Part shown: one piece after another, positions 27,036 through 34,184 of the stretch
Layout of the letters: each line of letters starts with the position of its first letter
Position numbering within the stretch: position 1 is the stretch's first letter
NCBI GenBank assembly: GCA_964487545.1
Contig: CAZARI010000006.1
Span: 1-64,000 of the forward strand
Length of the DNA stretch: 64,000 nucleotides
Direction: 5' to 3'
DNA from: SKUL01 sp964487545
GTDB lineage: Bacteria > Bacteroidota > Bacteroidia > Flavobacteriales_D > SKUL01
Notes under the pieces: model-generated
Seen by the model: the letters and a program-made list of their open reading frames with translations, nothing else
Database searches by the model: none
Told to the model about the DNA's origin: nothing
Program-made: the position numbers and the translations under genes

Positions 27036-28367
27036 ATGTTCAATAACAGAAAACGACTTTATCTAATACTCGGCCTGCTGGTGGTAGTGCTGGTAATGAT
27101 TGGCGTGTTTAAAAACAAATCGGGCGCCAGCACCATTAAGGTGCTCACTGCAAAAACCGAATACCGCGACATAACTGAATCGGTTTCTGCCAATGGCAAA
27201 ATCAAACCCGAAAAAGATGTGGTCATCAATTCTGATGTGGCGGGACAGATCATTGAGATGCATGTTAAAGAAGGCGATCAGGTTGTGCAAGGCGACTTAT
27301 TGCTGCGAATTAATCCCGATTTATTTGAATCAGCCCTGAGCCGTGCCGAAGCTTCATTGAACAGTGCGCGGGCAAATTTGGCAACGGCACGCTCCAGAAT
27401 GGTGCAATCAACCGCACAATTTGAACAGGCTAAAAGAAGTTTTGACCGCAATCAGTCGCTGTATGATCAGGGGGCTATTTCTGCAGCAGAGTTCGAACAG
27501 GCTGAATCTAATTTCCTGGTGGCTGAAGCCGAAAAAGAAGCGGCCGAGCAGAGTGTTGAGGCTTCCAGGTTTTCGGTAGCAAGTGCCGAAGCCACGCGCA
27601 ATGAGGCCTCCGACAATCTTAAGCGTACCTATATTTTTGCGCCGCGCGATGGTATCGTTTCGGCCCTGGCCAAAGAAGAAGGAGAGAGTATACTTGGAAC
27701 ACAGCAAATGTCGCCAACCGAAATCATGCGCATTTCTGATATGAGCTCGATGGAAGTAGATGTGGATGTAAATGAGAGCGATATCATTCGGGTCTCTCAC
27801 GGTGATACTGCCTTGCTTGAAGTGGATGCCTACCTGGATCGAAAGTTTAAAGGCGTGGTCACAGAGATTGCCAACGCGGCCAAAAATGTGGGCGGTATGA
27901 GCACCGATCAGGTGACCAACTTCAGCGTTAAAATCAGCATCCTCAAATCGTCGTATCAGGATTTGATGGCAAATGACAGCACTTCCTGGCCGTTTAGACC
28001 GGGAATGTCGGCTACCGTCGAGATCCTTACCAATACTGGCGAAAACCTGCTCACCGTGCCCATCGAAGCGGTGACCACCCGATCCGATACAACAGACATT
28101 GCTAACCGGTTACGGACATCGGCCGACTCTCCGCAAAGCGAATCAAAGGAAAAGCCTAAGGATATTGTTTGTGTATTTATCTATGACAACGGCGAGGCAC
28201 GATTAACTCCAGTGGAAACGGGTATTCAGGATAGTCAGTTCATCCATATCCTATCGGGTCTAAAGGAAGGTGATGAAGTGATTCGTGGGCCGTATGACGC
28301 CGTGTCGAGAAGACTGCAAAACAACGCTACCGTTGAGCGGTCGACAGAAGAAAATATTTTTAAGTAA
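27036..28367 (+). CDS. HlyD/MacA-type efflux periplasmic adaptor
   Basis: 443-aa membrane fusion protein. One N-terminal anchor helix (LYLILGLLVVVLVMIGVF, 8-25), lipoyl half-motif ADVAG-like SDVAGQIIEMHVKEGDQVV near 67-86, a long Ala/Glu-rich coiled-coil hairpin (about 95-205), the second half YIFAPRDGIVSALAKEEGE near 204-222, then beta-barrel domains. Resembles MacA-type adaptors, which work with MacB ABC transporters. No macB-like gene follows; tsaB begins 7 nt after the stop. It therefore forms an orphan adaptor-channel pair here. Confidence 0.9.
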   Translation: MFNNRKRLYLILGLLVVVLVMIGVFKNKSGASTIKVLTAKTEYRDITESVSANGKIKPEKDVVINSDVAGQIIEMHVKEGDQVVQGDLLLRINPDLFESALSRAEASLNSARANLATARSRMVQSTAQFEQAKRSFDRNQSLYDQGAISAAEFEQAESNFLVAEAEKEAAEQSVEASRFSVASAEATRNEASDNLKRTYIFAPRDGIVSALAKEEGESILGTQQMSPTEIMRISDMSSMEVDVDVNESDIIRVSHGDTALLEVDAYLDRKFKGVVTEIANAAKNVGGMSTDQVTNFSVKISILKSSYQDLMANDSTSWPFRPGMSATVEILTNTGENLLTVPIEAVTTRSDTTDIANRLRTSADSPQSESKEKPKDIVCVFIYDNGEARLTPVETGIQDSQFIHILSGLKEGDEVIRGPYDAVSRRLQNNATVERSTEENIFK

Positions 28368-28374
28368 CAGTAAA

Positions 28375-29061
28375 TTGGCCAGAATAATTTGCATAGATAC
28401 CGCCACAAAATCATGCTCGGTTGCCATTGCCGTCAATGGCGAGTGTGTGGTATCGGAGATTGTTCAGACCGAGCAGTATAGCCATGCCGAAAACCTGCAT
28501 TTGATGTTGGACCGCGTGCTTAAAAAGTCGGGCTTAGCTGCCGGGCAAATCGACGCGGTAGCGGTGAGCGCAGGTCCAGGCTCCTACACTGGCTTGCGCA
28601 TCGGAGTATCGGCTGCCAAAGGATTGTGCTACGCGTTGCAGATTCCCCTAATCCCAGTGGGAACGTTGCGTTTAATGTGTGAAGATGTGCGGGTTGTGTC
28701 CAGCGGAGCGACGCTATATTGTCCGATGATAGACGCCCGCCGAAATGAAGTTTATACAACAGTGTATGCTGCAACGGGCGCCACAATTCTACCAGTGCAA
28801 GCCCTTATTCTCGACGAACATCCTTTTTTACCATTACTCGAACAACATACGATGGCTTTTTTTGGTGATGGCTCAGATAAATTCCGGTCGCAACTCAGTC
28901 ACCCAAACGCACAATTTATCGAAATGGTAGTGCCCGATGCAGCCAACATGGCGCAACTGGCCGAAGCAGATTTTCAACAGAAAAACTTTAAAGATGTTGC
29001 CTATTTCGAGCCTTTCTATCTAAAAGCATTTCAAGCAGGAAAACCCAAGCAACAGGTTTAG
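28375..29061 (+). CDS. tsaB: tRNA N6-threonylcarbamoyladenosine biosynthesis protein TsaB
   Basis: Inactive-kinase-fold partner of TsaD needed for the universal t6A37 tRNA modification. 228 aa if started at TTG 28375, giving ARIICIDTATKSCSVAI at the N-terminus, the expected beginning of the ASKHA fold. The frame is open upstream, but only into the adaptor gene. Family motif VSAGPGSYTGLRIGVSAAKG is at about 63-82. The stop overlaps the stop of the convergent GT39 gene by 4 nt. Confidence 0.92.
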   Translation: MARIICIDTATKSCSVAIAVNGECVVSEIVQTEQYSHAENLHLMLDRVLKKSGLAAGQIDAVAVSAGPGSYTGLRIGVSAAKGLCYALQIPLIPVGTLRLMCEDVRVVSSGATLYCPMIDARRNEVYTTVYAATGATILPVQALILDEHPFLPLLEQHTMAFFGDGSDKFRSQLSHPNAQFIEMVVPDAANMAQLAEADFQQKNFKDVAYFEPFYLKAFQAGKPKQQV

Positions 29062-30767
29062 GGAGAACGATGATAGCATTTGAATCCGCCCTTAATCTGC
29101 GGTTCTGAAATGCCATCACCAGAGAGATCAGGAAAGGTGATTTTGGTGGTAAAATATACGGGTTTGTCAATCGGTCCACGCAACAGCCATTCGTTGACTT
29201 TTTCGTTGAAAATCGCTTTTTCTTCTTGGCTCAGGTCATTGTAACTGGCCACACCCCAAGATTCCAGCAACGATTGTTTGAACACGGTCAACCCATCGCT
29301 TTCTTTTGGTGGGTCAATACGCGCATAAAAGTAATGCGCATAGCTTTTGTATCCTACGGTGGTTACGTAAACGTCTTTTCCCTGAACCGATTCAAAAAAC
29401 GCGAGAGCCGGACGTTGGGTATAACCTTCAATTTTCGGAACAACGCTCCACAGGTATAAAAACAATAATACTGCTGTAGACAAACAAATAGTAATGAGCC
29501 CGCGCATCAATAATCGCCGGAAAAAGAATATGGAGGCCACCAATATCATCAATAGGTATAATAGGCCCGGAAGCATTTCAAAGCCGGTCCACACCACCTC
29601 CGGATTGTTAAAACTGGCCACCGCAAAGTCGTCATCCATCATGCCCACCAGCCACGGCTTAAGCTGATTTGTTAGTAATGGAAGTGCGGTGAACGCAATG
29701 CCGAAAACACCTCCTAAAATGAGCACCAGCCAGTTGACGTAGGGTTTGACCAACGTTGGACGGTAATGAGCATTGCACAGATACGAAGCCGCAAGAAACG
29801 ACAGCGGAAGGTAAGCCAGTGAAGAGTAGTGCACAATCTTGGTGGTGACAATGGTGAACAAGATCATCACCACCCAAAACATCATCAACATCCAGCTCCG
29901 CATGTCGGTTTCTTCGTGCTGGTACTTGTCGATAAACGCTGGAAGTGCAAACACCGACAACGGAAAACAGCCCAGAAATACCACCACAAAGTGGTAATAA
30001 AACGGTTGTTCGTGTCCGGCTACGGGGTTCAAAAACAGATCGATTTGATATTTGATGAACTCCACCAGAAACCACGGACCATTGCGCATCACTTCAACGC
30101 CGTACCAAAGCGCAGTAGTGAGGGTAAACACCACGACAAAAACCAGTATCTGGCCAGCGCGCGGAAAGAGACGAAATCGTCGGGAAATCAGATAGACGCA
30201 CAGCACTAAAATCAAGATCAGTAACCCAACCGGACCCTTGGTCAACACGGCCAAACCGCTATACAGCGCCGATAATGCCGCAAGTTGAAGTTTGCTGTGA
30301 GCACCCAATAAACTCCTGAACAGGTAGTAAACAGAAAGAAAAATAAACAGGTTAAAAATCGGATCGATAATACCCGATTTAAAATAGATATGCGGAAGAA
30401 ATGAACCGAAATAAGCCAGTGTCCAAATGAATCCAAAGCGAGGAGAAAAGTGTCGGGCTCCGATGAAAAATAAGGTAAGCAGCGTGGCAATTCCGGCCAG
30501 TGCATTGGGCAGCCGTGCCGCAAACTCGCCTACACCGAATAGGTGCATACTCAGGCTTTGCAGCCAAAAAAATAGGGGTGGCTTTTCCCAGAAAGGCTCA
30601 AAGTTAATGGTGACTCTGAAAAAATCTCCCGTCAGCAACATCTCCCGGCCCGATTCAGCAAAATTGATTTCGTCCCAGTCAAATAGATGCACGTTGCCGA
30701 GCAGGGGAATGAAAAACACGATTCCCAGTAAAAGTATTACCGCGCCATATCGCGTGGTCTCCTTCAT
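29058..30767 (-). CDS. ArnT-like glycosyltransferase family 39 membrane protein
   Basis: 569-aa polytopic membrane protein of the GT39/ArnT/PMT superfamily, which moves a sugar from a polyprenyl phosphate to an acceptor on the outer face of the inner membrane. The first loop carries the catalytic acidic motif HLFDWDEINFAESGREML (about 27-44) and EPFWEKPPLFFWLQS near 57-71; about 12 helices follow and a soluble C-terminal domain. Last gene of the operon GT2-PAP2-GT39; it starts 4 nt inside the PAP2 gene. The acceptor may be lipid A, other lipids or protein; the sequence does not say. Confidence 0.88.
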   Translation of the reverse strand: MKETTRYGAVILLLGIVFFIPLLGNVHLFDWDEINFAESGREMLLTGDFFRVTINFEPFWEKPPLFFWLQSLSMHLFGVGEFAARLPNALAGIATLLTLFFIGARHFSPRFGFIWTLAYFGSFLPHIYFKSGIIDPIFNLFIFLSVYYLFRSLLGAHSKLQLAALSALYSGLAVLTKGPVGLLILILVLCVYLISRRFRLFPRAGQILVFVVVFTLTTALWYGVEVMRNGPWFLVEFIKYQIDLFLNPVAGHEQPFYYHFVVVFLGCFPLSVFALPAFIDKYQHEETDMRSWMLMMFWVVMILFTIVTTKIVHYSSLAYLPLSFLAASYLCNAHYRPTLVKPYVNWLVLILGGVFGIAFTALPLLTNQLKPWLVGMMDDDFAVASFNNPEVVWTGFEMLPGLLYLLMILVASIFFFRRLLMRGLITICLSTAVLLFLYLWSVVPKIEGYTQRPALAFFESVQGKDVYVTTVGYKSYAHYFYARIDPPKESDGLTVFKQSLLESWGVASYNDLSQEEKAIFNEKVNEWLLRGPIDKPVYFTTKITFPDLSGDGISEPQIKGGFKCYHRSP

Positions 30768-31432
30768 TTTTTTAGACGTAATAGCGATTTCTGTGCCCAG
30801 CGTTGATTCAGCAATGGATTGAAGAGGATCCAGATTAGCGTGGTGAACAACATGGCGATGACCGAGCCAAAGTAAACATCTTCAAAGAAATGCTGGCCGA
30901 GATATACCCTGGAATAGCCTGCTGTAACCGCAATCAGAAAAAACAGATAGCCCAATTTCTTTTGTCGAACGATGAGCGTTAAGCCAAAAAACAAAGCAAA
31001 GGCCGTCACGGTGTGTCCTGAAGGAAAAGAATGCGCATGGTGGTATTTTATTCCATCAACGAGTTGTAATAGCGCTTCGGGATTGATCCACTGCCAACCG
31101 CTTGGGCGCAACGCATCAGAAAAAACCAACTTTTTCAGCACCTGCGCTGTCAGACCTGTTGCCAAAAAACTAATCAGCAAAAACGCAGCGTTGCCGAAAC
31201 TGACGAACGCAACAGCTAGGATTACGAATACGGCAAATAAACCGTCACCGACATGCGTGAAATTGCGGAAGAAAAAATCAGCCCATGCCGTGTGGGTGCC
31301 GTGTAGCAGAAAAAAGACATCTTCCTTATCCCAAATCACCAGCATCAGTGTTGAGATGGCAAATAACAGCAAATAGGGAATGACAAATGTCCGGTTGTTG
31401 ACCAATGTTTGGGTAATCATCCGTATGGTCAT
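30764..31432 (-). CDS. PAP2 superfamily membrane phosphatase
   Basis: 222-aa membrane phosphatase with the three-part acid phosphatase signature: KKLVFSDALRPSG (KxxxxxxRP, near 103-115), the PSGHTVTAFAL motif near 137-147, and SRVYLGQHFFEDV with the catalytic His near 184-196. About six helices. Likely acts on lipid phosphates such as undecaprenyl diphosphate or lipid A phosphate. ATG-stop overlaps of 4 nt with both the GT2 gene before it and the GT39 gene after it show a tightly coupled operon. Confidence 0.9.
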   Translation of the reverse strand: MTIRMITQTLVNNRTFVIPYLLLFAISTLMLVIWDKEDVFFLLHGTHTAWADFFFRNFTHVGDGLFAVFVILAVAFVSFGNAAFLLISFLATGLTAQVLKKLVFSDALRPSGWQWINPEALLQLVDGIKYHHAHSFPSGHTVTAFALFFGLTLIVRQKKLGYLFFLIAVTAGYSRVYLGQHFFEDVYFGSVIAMLFTTLIWILFNPLLNQRWAQKSLLRLKK

Positions 31433-32148
31433 CGGGAGAGCCTTTTAAAGAAATACTTTACCGAAACGCCAAGCACGCCTAATCCGTATTTCACGCTGCG
31501 CGAAAAATTGATCGATGAGGCTTCTTCGAAATACTTGGTGGGACAAGTTACTTCACCAGCCTCAAAGCCTTCGTGAAACAGCGCGGCCAACATTTGATTA
31601 TCAAAAATGAAGTCGTCCGAAAAGCTGTTGTAATCGATACTTTGTAGTGCGTTTCTCGAAAAGGCGCGGAAGCCGGTATGGTATTCAGAAAGCTTTTGGT
31701 TGATCAGTATATTCTGGGTGAGCGTTAATGCCCGGTTGGCAACATACTTATAGAGCGGCATCCCTCCACGCAGGGCGCCTTTTCCTAAAATCCTTGAACC
31801 GAGCACCACTTCATACACCCCGTTGGCAATTAAGTAGACCATCGAGTGAATGAGCTTGGGGGTGTATTGGTAGTCAGGATGCAGCATCACGATAATGTCG
31901 GCTCCGGTTTCAAGGGCTTTATCGTAGCACGACTTCTGATTGCCGCCGTATCCGCGGTTTTTCTTGTGCACAATCACATGGGTAATACCCAACCTATTTG
32001 CCAACTCCACTGTATCGTCGGTACTTTTGTCGTCGGTTAGAATAACCTCGTCAACGATATCAAACGGAATTTCGTGATAGGTTTTCTCCAGGGTTGCCGC
32101 CGCGTTGTAGGCGGGCATAATCACCGTTACTTTTTTGCCGTCAATCAA
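31429..32148 (-). CDS. glycosyltransferase family 2 (polyprenyl-phosphate glycosyltransferase type)
   Basis: 239-aa GT-A enzyme. VIMPAYNAAATLEKTYHEIP at 9-28, the nucleotide-binding DDKSTDDT near 38-45, HKKNRGYGGNQKSCYDKAL near 60-78 and the metal-binding region MLHPDYQYTP near 87-96 resemble dolichyl/undecaprenyl-phosphate mannose or glucose synthases. No C-terminal membrane helices, so it is a peripheral enzyme. It probably makes the polyprenyl-phosphate sugar that the GT39 protein uses; that pathway link is inferred from the operon. Confidence 0.88.
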   Translation of the reverse strand: MIDGKKVTVIMPAYNAAATLEKTYHEIPFDIVDEVILTDDKSTDDTVELANRLGITHVIVHKKNRGYGGNQKSCYDKALETGADIIVMLHPDYQYTPKLIHSMVYLIANGVYEVVLGSRILGKGALRGGMPLYKYVANRALTLTQNILINQKLSEYHTGFRAFSRNALQSIDYNSFSDDFIFDNQMLAALFHEGFEAGEVTCPTKYFEEASSINFSRSVKYGLGVLGVSVKYFFKRLSR

Positions 32149-32208
32149 GATTCAATACAGATTAATTTCCAAAAACAGAGGCTAAATCTAAGCAAAATTT
32201 AAGAGCTG

Positions 32209-32904
32209 CTAAGCGGTGAGGTACCCGATGTGACGAAGGTGTTTTAGGCCTTCGCGATGGCTGAGCGGCGCAAGTTGATGCGTTGCCACAAAATGAAGCA
32301 CAAACTGAGGACTGGTTTTGCTGTACTCGCGAAGAATCCACCCAATGGCCTTGCGGATAAAAAAATCGGGATGATCTTTCAGGTCGGTAATTACTCCCGC
32401 AAGCTGGTCAGTGTCGGTGCCTTGTTTATATTTTAGCTGAAACAAAATACAACAGCGCTGTAGCCAAACATCGCGGCTGTTCATCCATCGCGATATCCAG
32501 GTTTCAATTACCTCCGGATGCCGCCTCAGTAGCGGGCCCATCACCTTGGTGGCCAACAGATCTACCGTGTCCCACCAGGCGTTGTGGGCTGCCAGCCACT
32601 CCAAATCTGCTAAGTGATCGGGTGTCAGTAGATTTTGTTTTAACACCAGCAAATCGACCCCGCAGTAGTGCATTTCTCGATCAGAATAGCTCCAGCAGTC
32701 ACGGACAAACGCAACAACTGAATGAGCGGTTAACGGATCTGCTCCCTGATTTAGTTCCAGAAATTTGCCGAAAATCAATCTGCGCGGACTACTTTTGATA
32801 CCCAGAAACGAAAACTTGTTTTTCATATACCGCGTCATCGCTTCGGCATTTTCAGCGTGGGCATGGCTGAGCAGGTTTTCGTAGAGGACGGCGGAGCAAA
32901 GCAT
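32209..32904 (-). CDS. AlkD-like DNA alkylation repair protein (HEAT-like repeat)
   Basis: 231 aa from ATG 32904, the usual length of AlkD-type DNA glycosylases, which remove bulky or cationic alkylated purines without base flipping. The protein is built of helical HEAT-like repeats. The active-site region AHNAWWDTVDLLATK (near 122-136) holds the conserved Trp and Asp, and HPDFFIRKAIGWILREYSK matches the C-terminal repeat. The frame continues upstream to ATG 33012, but that stretch forms a long hairpin and an intrinsic terminator, so the short form is preferred. It is read through a structured leader (32911-33010). Confidence 0.88.
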   Translation of the reverse strand: MLCSAVLYENLLSHAHAENAEAMTRYMKNKFSFLGIKSSPRRLIFGKFLELNQGADPLTAHSVVAFVRDCWSYSDREMHYCGVDLLVLKQNLLTPDHLADLEWLAAHNAWWDTVDLLATKVMGPLLRRHPEVIETWISRWMNSRDVWLQRCCILFQLKYKQGTDTDQLAGVITDLKDHPDFFIRKAIGWILREYSKTSPQFVLHFVATHQLAPLSHREGLKHLRHIGYLTA

Positions 32905-32910
32905 GTCCAA

Positions 32911-32938
32911 AAATAAAAAAACCCCCTTTGCAGGGGGT
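32911..32938 (-). terminator. intrinsic terminator in the alkD leader
   Basis: Read on the minus strand: ACCCCC (32938-32933), loop TGCAAA, GGGGGT (32926-32921), then six T, A and three T. It ends about 7 nt before the alkD ATG at 32904, a position expected of a regulated attenuator or of a separate short RNA. Confidence 0.7.
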
Positions 32939-32942
32939 AAAG

Positions 32943-32979
32943 AATAATGACGAAAGCCATCCCGGTTCTCATCATTACC
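32943..32979 (-). promoter_or_regulatory. long leader hairpin upstream of alkD (candidate attenuator or small RNA)
   Basis: On the minus strand, 32979-32964 pairs with 32958-32943 in a 16-bp stem (several G-U pairs, one A-C mismatch) capped by the 5-nt loop GGGAT. It sits directly before the terminator at 32938-32911. Together they form a compact structured RNA of roughly 70-100 nt. No match to a known riboswitch class is recognised. A weak -7 candidate TAACTTCG lies at 33022-33015. Confidence 0.5.
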
Positions 32980-33164
32980 GCTTTTGTTGTACAGCTGATG
33001 AATTGTTTGCAAAACGAAGTTAAGTCAAAACACCAGATTATTTAAGTTTATTCGTTCCAAAAATGCGCAATATTATACATGTCTAACTGGGGTTTTTGAT
33101 AGATGAGGCGCGCTGGAGGCCTGAATTGACGGGGAGTTGCGCTTTGCATTAGATTACATCCAAA

Positions 33165-34130
33165 ATGAGCCTGTTTATGGACCAAAAAATGAAAGTGAAT
33201 CTGATTTTTGGGGTTTTGGCGGGATACGTCATCATCCAGTTTCTGTGGTGGGCGTATTTGCTTTTGAATCTTAACACGGATTATTACCATTTAAAAAACG
33301 AGCTTCATCTGGCCTGGGGTGTTCCGGGACAAGCTGACCTGGAATCTGAATTTCTGAATAGACGGTATATGATCGTAGGCGAAGGATTAATCTTTTTGCT
33401 ACTGCTGATTGTTGGAATTGTTTTCACCGCACGGTATATCAAGTTAGATGCGGCCAGAACGCGGTTGCAGCGAAACTTTTTGCTGTCGGTTACCCACGAG
33501 CTCAAAACACCGGTTGCAGCCACACAACTGTATCTGCAAACATTGCAGAAGCGCAAAATGGACGCCGACCAACAAAGTGAATTGGTAGAACGCGCTTTGA
33601 AGAGTAATAATCGGTTGGGGCGGTTGGTAGAAAAACTCCTGCTTGCCACACAGCTTGAAAAATCAGGGGTTGAACTTTCCAATGAAGAAATTGAACTGGT
33701 ATCTTTAATTGAACATTGCGTGGATACGGTTCAGTCCATCGACCCACAACAGCATGTAATTAGATTTGTGCATCCCGAAAGTCGGGTGTTGATAAATGGT
33801 GACCTGGTGGCGATGGAAACTATTTTTTTGAATCTGCTCGAAAACGCGATAAAATATTCACCCCCGCAATCAGCAATTGATGTGGAGCTGAGCCATACCA
33901 CGTCAGGCTCCGTGATAGTAATTACTAATGTAGGTGCGATTCCTGCGGGCGATCAAAAACACGTGTTCGATAAGTTTTTCCGTTCGGGAAATGAAGAAAC
34001 CCGTTCTGCAAAAGGTACCGGTGTTGGGTTGTTTCTGGTTAAAGAACTGGCCGCCCTCCGAGGAGGAAAGGTGAGCGTGAAAAGCGAAAATGAGGTGGTG
34101 AAATTCACGCTTCAACTACCTGTCAAATAA
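33165..34130 (+). CDS. sensor histidine kinase (orphan)
   Basis: 321-aa membrane sensor kinase. Helices near 9-32 and 67-89 flank a short (about 35-residue) periplasmic loop with no recognisable sensor domain. The dimerisation domain carries SVTHELKTPVAATQLYLQTL with phospho-accepting His111. The ATPase domain has the N box IFLNLLENAIKYSPP, F box HVFDKFFRSG and G2 box AKGTGVGLFLVKELAALRGG. The G1 region reads ITNVGAIP where DxGxG is usual, so the normal Asp is replaced. No response regulator is adjacent. ATGs at 33177 and 33189 are alternative starts. Confidence 0.9.
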   Translation: MSLFMDQKMKVNLIFGVLAGYVIIQFLWWAYLLLNLNTDYYHLKNELHLAWGVPGQADLESEFLNRRYMIVGEGLIFLLLLIVGIVFTARYIKLDAARTRLQRNFLLSVTHELKTPVAATQLYLQTLQKRKMDADQQSELVERALKSNNRLGRLVEKLLLATQLEKSGVELSNEEIELVSLIEHCVDTVQSIDPQQHVIRFVHPESRVLINGDLVAMETIFLNLLENAIKYSPPQSAIDVELSHTTSGSVIVITNVGAIPAGDQKHVFDKFFRSGNEETRSAKGTGVGLFLVKELAALRGGKVSVKSENEVVKFTLQLPVK

Positions 34131-34165
34131 AAAAGCCTTCCCAAAATCCGGAAAGGCTTTTTTTG
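34131..34165. terminator. bidirectional intrinsic terminator
   Basis: AAAAGCCTTCC pairs with GGAAAGGCTTTT (one bulge), with T-runs on both outer sides. It ends the histidine kinase transcript (plus) and the adhesin gene transcript (minus), which converge here. Confidence 0.8.
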
Positions 34166-34184
34166 GTTAATGTGTCCTTTGGAC

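Noticed and set aside
32905..33012. 36-residue N-terminal extension of the AlkD-like protein from ATG 33012
   Set aside because: The extension would be encoded by a long hairpin and an intrinsic terminator, and the shorter protein already has the normal AlkD length.
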